A DNA stretch of 64,000 bases, taken from contig OY757924.1 of NCBI GenBank assembly GCA_963585895.1, forward strand, positions 57,670,940 to 57,734,939, read 5' to 3'. Both the position numbers and the translations under genes were made by a program. Source of the DNA: Sepioteuthis lessoniana (Eukaryota > Mollusca > Cephalopoda > Myopsida > Loliginidae). Below are positions 44,553 through 54,960 of the stretch, one piece after another. How positions within the stretch are numbered: position 1 is the first letter of the stretch; each line of letters opens with the position of its first letter. The notes under the pieces are model-generated. The model saw nothing but the letters and a program-made list of their open reading frames with translations, was not told the origin of the DNA and ran no database searches.

Positions 44553-44800
44553 TTGATTGGGGTTTTTTGTTGTTTAATGGCATATCAACTTCCATGGGTT
44601 ATTTAATGCCAAAGCCATCTTTGTTGAAGAACAACACTGATACTATTTAACCCATAGCTAGAGAGATGAAGGGGTTCATACTTTTCCCAAGGGTATTAGT
44701 CTGAAAGTGAACATAATAGCATGGCTGGAGTTTGAACTCGCTTACTTCAAGGCCACAGTCCAGCACTTTAGCCATTAAGCCATGAGACTGCCCTGGTAGC
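44553..44800 (-). mobile_element. SINE-4 full-length copy with hairpin tail
   Basis: Reversed, the head carries GGCAGTCTCATGGCTTAATG (A-box region) and GCGAGTTCAAACTCCAGCC (B box). The central domain is ACTAATACCCTTGGGAAAAG, TAGCTATGGGTTAAATAG. The 3' tail is GGCTTTGGCATTAAATAACC, GAAGTTGATATGCCATTAAA, the same hairpin that ends repeat A. Confidence 0.88.
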
Positions 44801-45139
44801 TTTGGGTGTACTCTGTTAACCTCAACTTAATCAAATTTTACAGCTTAGTTTGTAGTTCTTCCCTAATTTATACTTTTCTGATGATGCTACATACAATTTT
44901 TCTCATTGACTCTTCAAGTCTCTAAACACCCTCCTGAAAAAATAATTTTTGTCATTGCCCCCTCATAACTCTTAATGCTTCCTCTTGGAGTGATACACAT
45001 TTCATTAGGAAACCCTAGTGTAAACCCTCTCATCTAAGGCATTAATCTGACTCTACTTCTTTTAGATGATGGGAGCAGGTGCTGCTTGGAGATACAGTTC
45101 CCAAAAGTGAAATTCTTCCATCAATTTTACCTGCCGGGT
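44801..45139. other. Unassigned sequence
   Basis: Nothing recognised. Confidence 0.4.
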
Positions 45140-45865
45140 AGGGTTGATTTTAAAGGCATGTCAACTCATTTAGGGTTATTTTATGCCTGGAAGTTTGGGA
45201 ATCATATTTATTGTACATTCATATTTTCATTTCTTGTGTACTTGTTGCATAAGAGTTTTATTTATTTATTTATTCATTTATGACATAGTCATTTTTAAGC
45301 TAAATAATTTTCAAACAGATCTATTTGACCCATAGATGAGAACAAAAGATCTATCTGACTCATAAATAGGACCAACAGATCTTTTTGACCTATAGATGAG
45401 AACAAAAGATCTATTTGACTCATAAATAGGACCAACAGATCTATTTGACCCATAGATGAGAACAAAAGATCTATTTGATTCATAAATAGGACCAACAGAT
45501 CTATTTGACCCATAGATGAGAACAAAAGATCTGTTTGACTCATAAATAGGACCAACAGATCTATTTGACCCATAGATGAGAACAAAAGATCTGTTTGACT
45601 CATAAATAGGACCAACAGATCTATTTGACCCATAGATGAGAACAAAAGATCTGTTTGACTTATAAATAGGACTTTAACAGGTATTACCATGCCAAGTCAA
45701 GGTTGATTTGGGAATAATGACAATGAAGAGGTACTCCACACTCCCCTGTTCTCCAGAACTGGTGCCTCACCCAGATGCAGTTTAGTATCGTACTCAGGTG
45801 CTCCTGTTTTTAGAGGAGGGGTCTTACCTCTCTGTTAGGGATGCAGTCATCAAATTTTAAGCCCC
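45140..45865 (+). mobile_element. Repeat A2 with amplified core
   Basis: The A2 hairpin (TTAAAGGCATGTCAACTCAT, GGGTTATTTTATGCCTGG) comes first, followed by a regular 60-bp array (45315-45672). A diverged module 2 follows (GGTTGATTTGGGAATAATGA, GGGGTCTTACCTCTCTG). Confidence 0.82.
45315..45672. repeat. 60-bp higher-order tandem array, six units
   Basis: Each unit joins two 30-bp variants: GATCTATTTGACCCATAGAT-GAGAACAAAA and GATCTATTTGACTCATAAAT-AGGACCAACA. Both derive from the CTATTTGACCCATAGATAGG start of module 2. The minus strand stays open for 131 codons because the period is a multiple of three. Confidence 0.95.
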
Positions 45866-46599
45866 ACAACAGACCAACCATCTGGTATGATACTTTTGTA
45901 TAATATCCACGTGTTATAACTTTATATGATAACTCTTAAATCTCCAAAAGTGCCGTAAAAACATGAGTGTGCTGTATATTTATCTATATTTGCACATAGA
46001 GAAATTACACTGATTCAAATTAAAGCACACAAATACTCCACTCTTATCCTAACAGATGCTACAGAGAGACAAATACAAAAACCCACTATACATTGTGTGA
46101 TCCTATGTTTATTACAGCACTTGATGTCACCTTAGTTCTGTTGTAGGATTCTAAAATATGAACTCTCCTGTGCTAAGGAACGCAAAACTATGGTATTAAC
46201 TCCCTTGGATGAGCTGGGGAGTTCACTCTCTTCTAACAGAAGTCCCTGCACCATCAGGATGTGAAATTCTTGGCTCCTAATGTCGAGCGCCAATATAAGT
46301 AGAATGTATTTCTCGAACTGACTCGAAAACTCCTCAAGTGAGAAAGGAAGGAAGAACAATGAATTGGGAGTATGGCCTTGTGAATGTTTTTGTATATGTT
46401 AACATGTATTAAACATGGCATGAGTACATTTTTCATTCTTTATTTTCATTTCTCAAACAATGACAACCCTAATACCACATGATTTAACTGCTAAATGTTT
46501 TATCATCTACCTCTGTGCCCATGCTGTATTTGAAAAATCCACAGAAAGAAGATGACACAATCTATCCGGAACTTCTTCTGACGTTCAGTCGGTTGAAAC
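45866..46599. other. Unassigned sequence
   Basis: A 75-codon minus frame (46132-46359) is of ordinary composition, but I do not recognise it and it has no splice or family support. Confidence 0.35.
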
Positions 46600-46990
46600 A
46601 CGTTGCCCAAGTATTAGCGACTCAAAAACAAGAAAAACTCTCCGTTAACAAACAACAAATATTTATTGAAACGCAACTGTGAAACAATGATATATATAAG
46701 GAAACTGTATCACTTTTTTGTATTGAGAGAAAGACAAGTTGAGGGATTTAGCTGGTACTGTCTTCCTATGTTAATCACTCAGTGACGGACCTTCGGGCCA
46801 GATGATTGTTTGCTTACAATGGCAACAGGGCCGTCTCCTCGGTCTTTGCCTGCTTACAAGACTAAGTTTATAGCTTGGTGCCTGAAGCACCCCAAAAAGT
46901 GAATGTCGACAGGGTCAAGAATTTTTGCACCTGACGCGCATGAATGTCAATTCATGTGTGATCCCCACCATAAAATGGCTTTGTGCCTTA
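46600..46990 (-). other. Possible LTR-like block with repeat C
   Basis: The minus strand has AGCTATAAACTTAG near 46868 and AATAAATATTTG near 46650, a promoter to poly(A) spacing of about 220 bp. Part of it resembles 7235-7400. No target duplication was found. Confidence 0.35.
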
Positions 46991-47875
46991 TTCTGACACA
47001 GTGGGATATCAGATAAATCGCAGTTTGGTAATTTTTCAGAGTGTGGCTTAAGTGCTTGGAGAGACTTCTTTTCTAATTCTCATGTCTTTGGCATGGTCTC
47101 CAAATTTTCTTCGTCTTTGAACCCCTAAAGAAATAGCCTTATAGTGAATTCCTCTGGTAATAAACATTTCTTAATGGCTAACCCACAGATCATTTCATAT
47201 TTTTCTATTGCTTTGTAATTGGTCAGCCAATCAAAATTTCCCATCTATCTCTGTGGGAAGAGTATCCCTTTTACATATTAGATTTTAATTGGTCATCTAA
47301 TCAAGCCACAATATAGGGGGTAGGCTAATTAAGTGTCCCAACCCTCACTTTATGGGGAGAGTATCCTTTTTTATATTAACTAATAATAAAAAAACAAAAT
47401 GAAAGATCTGATTAGTCTATCCAAAACCTAGTTTTGACCTTTTAATTTCAACCGGTGGACAACGACTAATTTGTGATATTATGAGTGTAAATGACTCAAT
47501 GTACCAACAAACTCCTAATAACATCCTTTTCACCTGCTTACTTTGATTGTTTTGATGACTTGCAGGTGTTCAGAGTGCAAGTTTTCACTGAGCTTTTAAA
47601 TTGACTTTTGAATTTCTTTATGTGTCTGCATAAAGAAAATAAGTCTGCATTCTTATATTTTTTATATTAGAAAATTACATTTTCTTGGCTTTTAAAGAAA
47701 ACTTTTATTCTTTTCAAAAGTTTTTGAACCGGCGAATCCATCATATAATTTTATACAGAAATCTCACTGTCCTGTTAAATAAGCAGCTCAGAAAAATCTT
47801 TTTCTTTTAGGATAGAATTAACAAACATTTTAGAAGTATTATTATTAAGGAAATAAAGAAATCCCTTTTTTTTCA
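46991..47875. other. Unassigned; tandem CCAAT-rich duplication
   Basis: Two related units, about 47212-47282 and 47285-47380, share TAATTGGTCANCNAATCAA and GGGNAGAGTATCCNTTTT. No gene. Confidence 0.5.
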
Positions 47876-47950
47876 GCGTGTTAAGCTGTCTGGAGTTGTT
47901 TTTTGCCTAGAGGTTAAGGAATTGCATTCTTTGTATGTCTTATTGCGGAA
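47876..47950 (+). repeat. Degenerate A2 hairpin
   Basis: GTGTTAAGCTGTCTGGAGTT, TTTTGCCTAGAGGTTAAGG and AATTGCATTCTTTGTATG follow the A2 end module. Confidence 0.5.
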
Positions 47951-47999
47951 GCCGATAAATATACCAGTTCCCGCAAACTTTTGAAATATAAGTGATTGA

Positions 48000-48900
48000 C
48001 AATGAACTAAGCAAGAATGACAAAACAAGGGCATTGCTTTGAAAGGCCAAACTTTATTATGGCGAATCGTAAATCAGAATAGCGTACGGCGAACAGTCGC
48101 CACGACCAGATGGTGATCGTTGGAGTAGGATCTAGTTGCTGGTGCAAGTCTGGATAGCTGGTACAAGACTGGTATCTGCTGATGCAGAAAGGTGGCCGCT
48201 GGTTCAAGACTGGTAGTTGCTGGTGCAGGAAGGTGGTTGCTGGTTCAGGACTGATAGCTTCTGGTGCAGGAAGGTGGTCACTGGTTCAGTACTGGTATCT
48301 GCTGGTAGTTGCTGGTGCAGAAAGGTGATCACTGCTGTGTGAAGGTGGTCACTGGTGCAGGACTGGTAGCTGCTAGTGCAGAACTGGTAGTTGCTGGTGC
48401 AGGAAGGTGATCACTGCTGCAGGAAGGTGGTCGCTGGAGCAGAGTTGATAGCTGCTTCTGCAGGGAAGTGGTCGCCGGTGCAAGAAGGTAGCTGCTGGTG
48501 CCGTCTCAGAGGGTATTAGGTTAGACTTTCTGAATCAGCCCTGGAAAGGGCTGTTAGATTGGGAGGCTGATTGTAGTGTCTGCTGCATTGTGCCGTCTCA
48601 GGAGGCATTTGGATAGACTTTCTGAGTAGCCCTGAAAGCTGAGAGGCTGGCAATATTCCTGCGTCATCTGCGGCTGGTCGTATTCCTGCGTCATCTGCTG
48701 GCTGGAGTCAGGACGTTGGCTTTAGGGGAAGCCTTAAGCTGTGCCTCATGGGCAGCAGCTGCTGATTAGGCTTCGGTCATAGAGTGGCCAAGGGAGAATC
48801 GGATTTCTCCTACACCCTTGGCTGACCTCCAGCCAAAACTGATTTGACCTGGTTTGATACAGCTGCTTTTATATCTACTGTGCGCTACTACGCTATGTGG
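48000..48900 (-). other. GC-rich block with minisatellite, possible LTR
   Basis: An array of degenerate units built from GCTGGTGCAGGAAGGTGG and ACTGGTAGTTGCTGG covers about 48110-48500. A second tandem feature is a pair containing GCCGTCTCAGAGGGTATT / GCCGTCTCAGGAGGCATT (48510-48640). On the minus strand GATATAAAAGCAGC lies near 48870 and CATAATAAAGTTTGG near 48050, like the promoter and poly(A) signal of one transcription unit. No protein is recognised. Confidence 0.45.
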
Positions 48901-49227
48901 TCTAAGCAGAATGAGTTTGCTAATTATTACTAAATAATAGTGAGAAACTTCATTCTACTCCGACCATGTTTTTTTTATTATTACCTATTTTGTCCATTAG
49001 TTTAGGACTGTCCTTAGAAAGATAGGCTGAATTTAATATTTTAAAAAGACGTCTCGTACAGAATGATTTGGTTCCTTAACGACTCGTTCCTAAATACTAT
49101 TGGCTGACAACATCAGTGACTCATCCCTTCTTGGAAGTGGGGTTTGTTTGTTTTGTTTTATTTATGAGTAGTCAGTTGACTACGATAGTCTATATTTACT
49201 GTTTTTGTGAAATTGTTTCTTAAGTTT
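48901..49227. other. Unassigned sequence
   Basis: Nothing recognised. Confidence 0.4.
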
Positions 49228-49400
49228 GATTGATTGATTTTAATGCTATGTCAACTGATCAGGTTATTTTATGCCGAGAGGTTAGGGAATCGCATTAATT
49301 GTATGTTTATATTTATATTTTTTGTATTGGTATTTCTGAATTGATTCTTTTGCACACAGTTATACACTGCATGATGAACTATTAATGAGGTGACAATTTT
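49228..49400 (+). repeat. A2 hairpin end module
   Basis: GATTTTAATGCTATGTCAAC, GGTTATTTTATGCCGAGAGG and GGGAATCGCATTAATTGTAT match the A2 end. Confidence 0.75.
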
Positions 49401-49911
49401 CCATTTTGTCTAAAAACTACTAGTTGAAATTTAATGAAATTTTCACAGAATAGAATCAATAGTATTGTGTAAAAAGCGTAAGGTTCTGTGCAAGCATAAA
49501 CAAACTGAATGAGTGTTACATTTTTACGGACAAAGAAAATATGTAAACAAAAATGAAAAGTGACAGACAAATTGGTGTACACCAAAACAGTTTGGTTTAT
49601 TGACCATAAGCAGAGACATGCATCTAATGACTAAGAACAGAACTCTTTTAACTTTGTGGGCATCAGTCAAATGTCCGCCCGCCATGTGTCATAGTCGAAT
49701 TCAAGTCTGTCTTTATATCACACGTGTCTCCGTTTTTCCAGTCCCTATGAACCCCATAATGCACTGTCTTTGGGAATTAACTCCCTTTTTATCCCTCAAG
49801 GGAAATAACTTTGATATATTTTGTTAGGTCTGATCTCTAACAATGAGTAATATGATACTTCGGTGTCTCAGATTATCAATGCGTGACTTCATAATTGCGC
49901 AATTATTTTTT
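49401..49911. other. Unassigned; possible promoter on minus strand
   Basis: The minus strand holds GATATAAAGACAGAC near 49712 and AATAAACC near 49595. A short palindrome, GGGAATTAACTCCC, lies at 49773. No gene recognised. Confidence 0.35.
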
Positions 49912-50015
49912 GGTTTCATTATCTAATGGCATATCAGCTTCCATGGGTTATTTAATGCTAGAGCCATCCTTGTAGAAGAACAACAATGGTACTATTTAAC
50001 CTGTAGCAGAAAGAA
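49912..50015 (-). mobile_element. SINE-4 fragment
   Basis: The hairpin tail (TAATGGCATATCAGCTTCCA, GGGTTATTTAATGCTAGAGC) and CTTGTAGAAGAACAACAATG match SINE-4. Confidence 0.7.
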
Positions 50016-50119
50016 TTAATTTCAATTTTTCGTCAGACCACCATTAAATCAAGTGGTGTCTTATATTTTCAAATTTATTGTCTGGCGCAGGAATTATTTT
50101 GGTTGTTTGGGTTTTGATT

Positions 50120-50551
50120 TTATATTTTCGTCCAATGAGGATGATTTATGCCATTCTGCTCAGATGACTTTCCCAGGCAATATAAAAGGCTGTGTAAACG
50201 CTCTCTCAGTCTCTTCCTTGTTCATTCTAGCAGCAGAACAGACCAACTTTGAAGAAGAGAACACATTCAATTTTTGGACCATTCTTTTCTCTAGAAGATC
50301 ATTCCTTTATCATTTATTCATTCCTTCTAGACCAACTGGACCTCGAAGCTTCAAGTTGGATACTTTATTCCTGCTCTATCATCCGCAACTGTTTTCTTCC
50401 CTTTGTATGACTCACAGTACAAGGTTAATTCTCAAGCTGACATCAAAGTTTTTGGAACTTATCAATATTCTTGTCAACTCATTTGTTTTACCCCTTTCTT
50501 AATGTAACAGGGCAAGTCAACCAATTTGTTTTGTTACTAAAAACCCATAAC
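50120..50551 (+). promoter_or_regulatory. CCAAT plus TATA box promoter-like block
   Basis: A CCAAT box (GTCCAATGAGG, about 50131) and a TATA box (CAATATAAAAGGCTG, about 50178) are 45 bp apart, a classic Pol II arrangement. Repeat E follows. It could be the U3 part of an LTR. The 149-codon frame 50053-50502 crosses this promoter and is not convincing as protein. Confidence 0.5.
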
Positions 50552-50830
50552 TTTCTTTTGTATAAAATTCCTTTTTAAAAACTTTATTGTCTGTATTATC
50601 TTTTCGAATCAGTATCCGAACTAGAAAGCTGTAGAACTTACTGTTTAAACTTACCGTTTGAACTTGCTGTTTAATATTGCATAGTAAAAACCCCTCCCTA
50701 AAGCCTTACCCAGTTAAATACTAAATTTGGCTCTAGTATCCCTCACTGCATATCAAATTTTATGCCCTCAAAATTCCTTTATATTGCAAATTTTATTTTA
50801 TCCTCTTTAAAATTTCTTTAGAAGATAACA
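50552..50830 (+). repeat. Repeat E, copy 2
   Basis: TTTTGTATAAAATTCCTTTT, TTATCTTTTCGAATCAGTAT, CCTTACCCAGTTAAATACTA and TTTCTTTAGAAGATAACA match 32655-32920 in order. Confidence 0.75.
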
Positions 50831-50867
50831 TGAATTTTCGATTTCTTGGCGGTTTTGTTCACGTATA

Positions 50868-51230
50868 AATCTAGAGCTGCCCTTGATGGCCCTGACGGTT
50901 GGAACAAAAATTGATCGTAAACTGAGGAGATTGTCATCAACACCAACAAGGAGAAGGACTGTGTATCATGATAATGAGCTGGTATTATTGGAACTATTAT
51001 GGTTGATCTGTTGAAAACACCTGACCGTATTTAAATGACTGAAGATGCTTATATAGCCTTCTTGAGAGAGTACCTTGAATCTTTGTTAAAAAAGTAAAGG
51101 ATTACCTTCAGGAAAACCATCATATTTGTGCAATGCTCCTTCAAATGCAATGCATAAAACTACAAACTACCGGCAACAATTAAGCTTCTGTGGACCTCAG
51201 AAAATAAACTAGTTGGCAAACTCTCCAGAC
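50868..51230 (+). pseudogene. Tc1-like transposase relic
   Basis: The translation, across several frames, follows a Tc1-type DDE transposase: RAALDGPDGWNKN, then AGIIGTIMVDL, then MTEDAYIAFLREYLESLLKK, RITFRKTIIFV, a NAPSNA block where the second catalytic Asp should precede NAP, and LANSPDFD. Only the catalytic half remains, with stops and frameshifts and no visible terminal repeats. A SINE-1 follows it directly. It cannot be functional. Confidence 0.8.
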
Positions 51231-51452
51231 TTTGATTCAGAGTTTTCCTTCTCCTAGACTGGTTACCAAACCAAGACGAAAGAATCAGTCTGCCTTAAGA
51301 TTTAACCATAGCTGGAGGGAGAATAATTGGATTCATACCTTTCCCAAAGGTAATAGTGCTATGTGAAATGCAACCAGCCTTATCCAGGATTTGAACTCGT
51401 GTCGCCATGTCCATTTCATTCGACAATAACTATTATACCACTGGTACTTCCA
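51231..51452 (-). mobile_element. SINE-1, 3'-shortened copy
   Basis: The reversed order is complete from GATTCAGAGTTTTCCTTCTC to CTATTATACCACTGGTAC. The last 60 bp of the tail are missing. Confidence 0.85.
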
Positions 51453-51529
51453 TAAATCAAAAAAGACTGTCTTACTTTAAACATAAAACCTTTATTCCTT
51501 AATTAAATAAATACTGTCAGCAGGACTTA

Positions 51530-51590
51530 GAATATGCTGACTGTACCCACCAAAGAGGGCGTTAAGACGCCCCCCCCCCCCCAAAAATGG
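51530..51590 (-). mobile_element. Repeat A module 2 stub
   Basis: TTAGAATATGCTGACTGTAC is the outer end of module 2. It stops at a run of 14 C residues. Confidence 0.6.
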
Positions 51591-51594
51591 TTTG

Positions 51595-52360
51595 GTTTCA
51601 TGGCTTGTTGGTTATTTGATGCCAAATCCTCTTTATACATGTATGTTAAATATATGATTTGGTTCAGTTGGGTTTTTATGGCATATCAACCATTGTAGGT
51701 CATTTAAAGCCAAATCCTGTTTACACAGATATATATTAAATATGATTTGTAAAAACATTTTGTTGATAATATCTTTGGATGAGCCTGAGCACATTTGGGG
51801 CGGGGGTTAAAGTTAAATGGTTTCAAATATTGATATATAACTATCACAATTTAACATCAGTCATTTGTTTGCACTCATAGTTTGTGGGTAATTTCATTTT
51901 TAAATGAGTTAGAACTAATTTGTTTGCACACTAGTATTGCTATTATATCTACAAAGTTAATTGGTTTCAATTTTTGCAATATTATACTAAAAATTCTACT
52001 CAATATTAATCGTTTGTTTCCAAGTATTGCAACGCATCATGAACAATTTACTTAAACATCAGTCATTTTCATTTTTTTTTTTACACACAATTAAACGACC
52101 AAACACTTCTATTTCAAGCAATTCAATTAAGCATAAGTCATTTGTTTGCGCTCATTTCAAATGTTAAACAGTTCTATTCAACCCATTAATAGGACCCTAT
52201 GAACTACTACCACCCTGGGCCAGAAAGGACCTGGGAATATCTGGCAATAAAGGGTACTCCACATTTCCCAAAGCATGACTAGAGCCTATCAGATTGTTTA
52301 GTGTCATATCCAGGACACTCGTTGAGGGGGGGGATCTTACCTCTCAGTAGAGATGCAATG
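51595..52360 (+). mobile_element. Repeat A with doubled hairpin
   Basis: A shortened hairpin (GGTTTCATGGCTTGTTGG) precedes a full one (TTTTATGGCATATCAACC, AAAGCCAAATCCTG). Type-1 core units and module 2 follow to CTTACCTCTCAGTAGAGATG. Confidence 0.82.
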
Positions 52361-52394
52361 TATTAAAAGGGGTCCTAGGTATGATACTAAACTG

Positions 52395-52930
52395 CAGTAT
52401 ACTAAGCTCTGGTTCTGGGAAGTTTAGAGTTCTCTTTCATTGCCATTACTCCCAGGTTCACTCTGACCCAGAGTGGTAGTACCTTTTAGGGTCCCACCTA
52501 TGGATTAAAAAGATCAGTTTAAAAATTATTTGTATTTGATAGGAATACTTGATGCCATATTATTGTAAGTTATTTGTACAAAGAATAGTTACTTAAAACA
52601 ATACTTGTAACTAAAGATTATTATTAGTTACTTGAAACCATATAACTATGTGCAAACAAATGATTATCAAATGGAAATAATTACTAGAAAATTTAGATAT
52701 GAATATGTAAAATCATTCAACTCTGTGTAAACAAATGACAATTACCAAACAGAAAAAATTACTTGAAACCATATATAACTATTAAATGAGAATGCTTGAA
52801 ATGCAACTGTAAAAATTATTTGTATTAGATAGGAATACTTGATGCCATATAACTGTAAATGATATGTATAAAAAATAGTTACTTGAAGTTATAATTGTTT
52901 ACTAAAGATTATTACTAATTTACTAGAAAC
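52395..52930 (-). mobile_element. Repeat A/A2 copy
   Basis: Module 2 (ACTCCCAGGTTCACTCTGAC, GTACCTTTTAGGGTCCC) is followed by A2-type core units (TTAGATAGGAATACTTGATG), repeated twice. Confidence 0.7.
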
Positions 52931-53117
52931 CATATAATTACACTGGTCAACATAATTTTTGGTGCCAAGAAACAAAGTACATTTTTTAGCTAATTTGATG
53001 GTGCCGATTCCAAAAATGACCTAAATTTTTCATGGTTAGCTACCATTTTTGTAGTACTGTAATTGCTCATTTGTGGAAAAAAAGATCAATTTACTATCTT
53101 GGCTGATTGCAAAATTT

Positions 53118-54371
53118 AGTTAATAAAGGTCATCATCATCATGATGTTGTGCTGCTAGCACGTATTTCCTTGACCCTCTCTCACCACCTATCTTGTCCAT
53201 CGCTCCTAGGAGGTCTTCAAAACTATATCCTGTATTGGTACAGAGCTGTGGCATAAAGGTTCTAGCTGGTCATCCTAACTTTGCTCGTCCATGTGAGAGG
53301 GTCCACAGGAGTATGTCACTTATGAGTTCATCCTTACTTCTCCAGCAGTGTCCTGCATGTCTTGTTCATCTAACTTGGATAGTTTTCATGATGGGTGGTA
53401 GATGGCCATACAGCTGCTGTTTTGTGGAGTGTTGCCTTTTGTTCAATACAGCTCACAGTATTCTTGTATAATTGCCGTCAAGCTTTTTCTCCATATGTTC
53501 AGTAAGCCTCCACGTGGTGCATCCATATAGTAGTATCAGCACAACTGCTACTTGGAAAAAACTGCATTTTATTTTATCAGTCAGGTCTGACTTCCATATG
53601 ACCGATAGCCTGTCGATAGCTGTCCATGCCTTTGCTAGTCGCATGTTGATGTCATTCTCAGTTGATGAAATGCTGCTTTGGAAGTAGGTGAACTTGTCCA
53701 CTAGTTTCAAATGCCCACCCTTTAGTGTGGAGATGTCACCTCTCTGATTAAAGCACATGTATTCTGTCTTGTCTGCATTGACCAGCTGCTCATTTCAGAC
53801 TATGTAGCATGGATTCAGCTTGGACAGGTGTATTTGCTAGAAGTGCTATATTATTGGCGTAGTCTGCATCTGCAATAGTTTGTCCGGAGTATATTCTGCT
53901 TCTTTCCTTTGCCAGCGTGAAACAATTTTCTTTCATTAAATCTATAGATGGAGGTGCCCGTGGTGTAATGGTTATTGTCGTAGGAAATGGACTAGGTGAC
54001 ACGAGTTCAAATCCTGGACGAGACTGATTGCATTTCATATAGCACTAATACCCTTGGGAAAGGTATGAATCCAATTATTCTCCATCCAGCTACGTGTAAA
54101 TAGTAGGACAGACTGGGTTCTCCAGCCTTGGTGAGGCAACTAGTCTAGGAGAAGGAAAACTCTGAATTCAAACTTGTTAAACTCCGCTTAAAATTGACCT
54201 CGTGTCATATCCTGCCCGAGCAGAGGGGTTGTTAAATAGGAGTAAATCTATAGACGTTCTAAGCATGTAGTCTAGGCAGATAATAGACAGATATGGGGCT
54301 AACGTGTCTCCTTTTAGCACACCTGTTACAATGTTGAAGTAGTCTGTATCTCCATCCGATGAGCGGACTTA
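53118..54371 (-). pseudogene. RTE-type LINE ORF2 part, interrupted by a SINE
   Basis: On the minus strand, in order: a reverse transcriptase core with DTDYFNIVTGVLKGDTLAPY and SIICLDYMLRTS (54255-54371); after the SINE, SIDLMKENCFTLAKERSR and TIADADYANNIALLANTPV. A frameshift leads to MCFNQRGDISTLKGGHLKLV and AWTAIDRLSVIWKSDLTDKI, then the C-terminal domain down to 53160. The catalytic YADD box is mutated to YANN. The 3' tail is (CAT)n on the plus strand at 53132-53142. It lies inside the DNA transposon at 52941-55225. Confidence 0.9.
53949..54242 (+). mobile_element. SINE-1 inserted in RTE, target duplication
   Basis: Complete SINE-1 of 294 bp. The exact 12-bp duplication TAAATCTATAGA lies at 53937-53948 and 54243-54254, and the RTE reading frame continues on both sides. 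Confidence 0.96.
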
Positions 54372-54599
54372 AACCCATCAATTTTAAGGTAACCCAAGCA
54401 ATTTATGTCAGCCACCTGAAATAAATTATTTTTATTAGAAAAAAGTGTTTTTAATTCAAAAAATTTAAGATAGAAGTATGTAATTTTCCCAATTTATTGC
54501 CAAAATTCAAATTAACTGTTACACTTTATTAGTAATACACTTTAGTAAACCTGATAATTTAGGTGACATCAAAAAATGTAACCCTAAAATCTTCTGTTC

Positions 54600-54960
54600 G
54601 ATATTCATAAAGTTATCCCATCACTTTTGTCCCTTCACCACGGAAGGAAACCAAGCACATTGAGAGCTTTTGTTTTCACAGTTGGAACTTCAACTAAAAA
54701 CATCCCAATTGAATGCACCTATTTCATTGTACATGATGAATATCATGAAAATGGTTTCACCATAACATCAGAAAACTCATAAAGGATAGATTTGTTAATT
54801 CAAAGAATGACTTGGAATCCCGCTCTTGGACATTGTTTGTTGACATGGTGAAAAACTTCTTAGGCAATCACCAGGTGTTAGTGGAAAAACTGTTGAAAAT
54901 ACTCGTTGGTCTTGGTATATTCAATCAAGTTATATATAAAGACTTACGGTTTTATTGTTA
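54600..54960 (+). pseudogene. Transposase-like fragment of the DNA element
   Basis: The plus frame with DLESRSWTLFVDMVKNFLGN followed by HQ-LVEKLLKI resembles a segment of a large family of transposon-linked proteins in invertebrates that have a FLGN...LVxxLL motif before a C-terminal region. I know that family only as uncharacterised. Stops interrupt the reading frame upstream. The long inverted repeats around it agree with a transposon origin. Identity is tentative. Confidence 0.45.

Noticed and set aside
45295..45690. 131-codon frame with repeated LLVLFMSQTDLLFSS
   Set aside because: It is the translation of a 60-bp tandem array; openness follows from the period being a multiple of three.
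46132..46359. 75-codon minus frame as an exon
   Set aside because: Ordinary composition, but no family resemblance and no clear splice sites.
50053..50502. 149-codon open frame as a protein
   Set aside because: It crosses a CCAAT-TATA promoter-like block and has no recognisable domain.
53949..54030. Functional tRNA gene
   Set aside because: The A and B boxes belong to a SINE with its own body, tail and target duplication; the cloverleaf is not intact.
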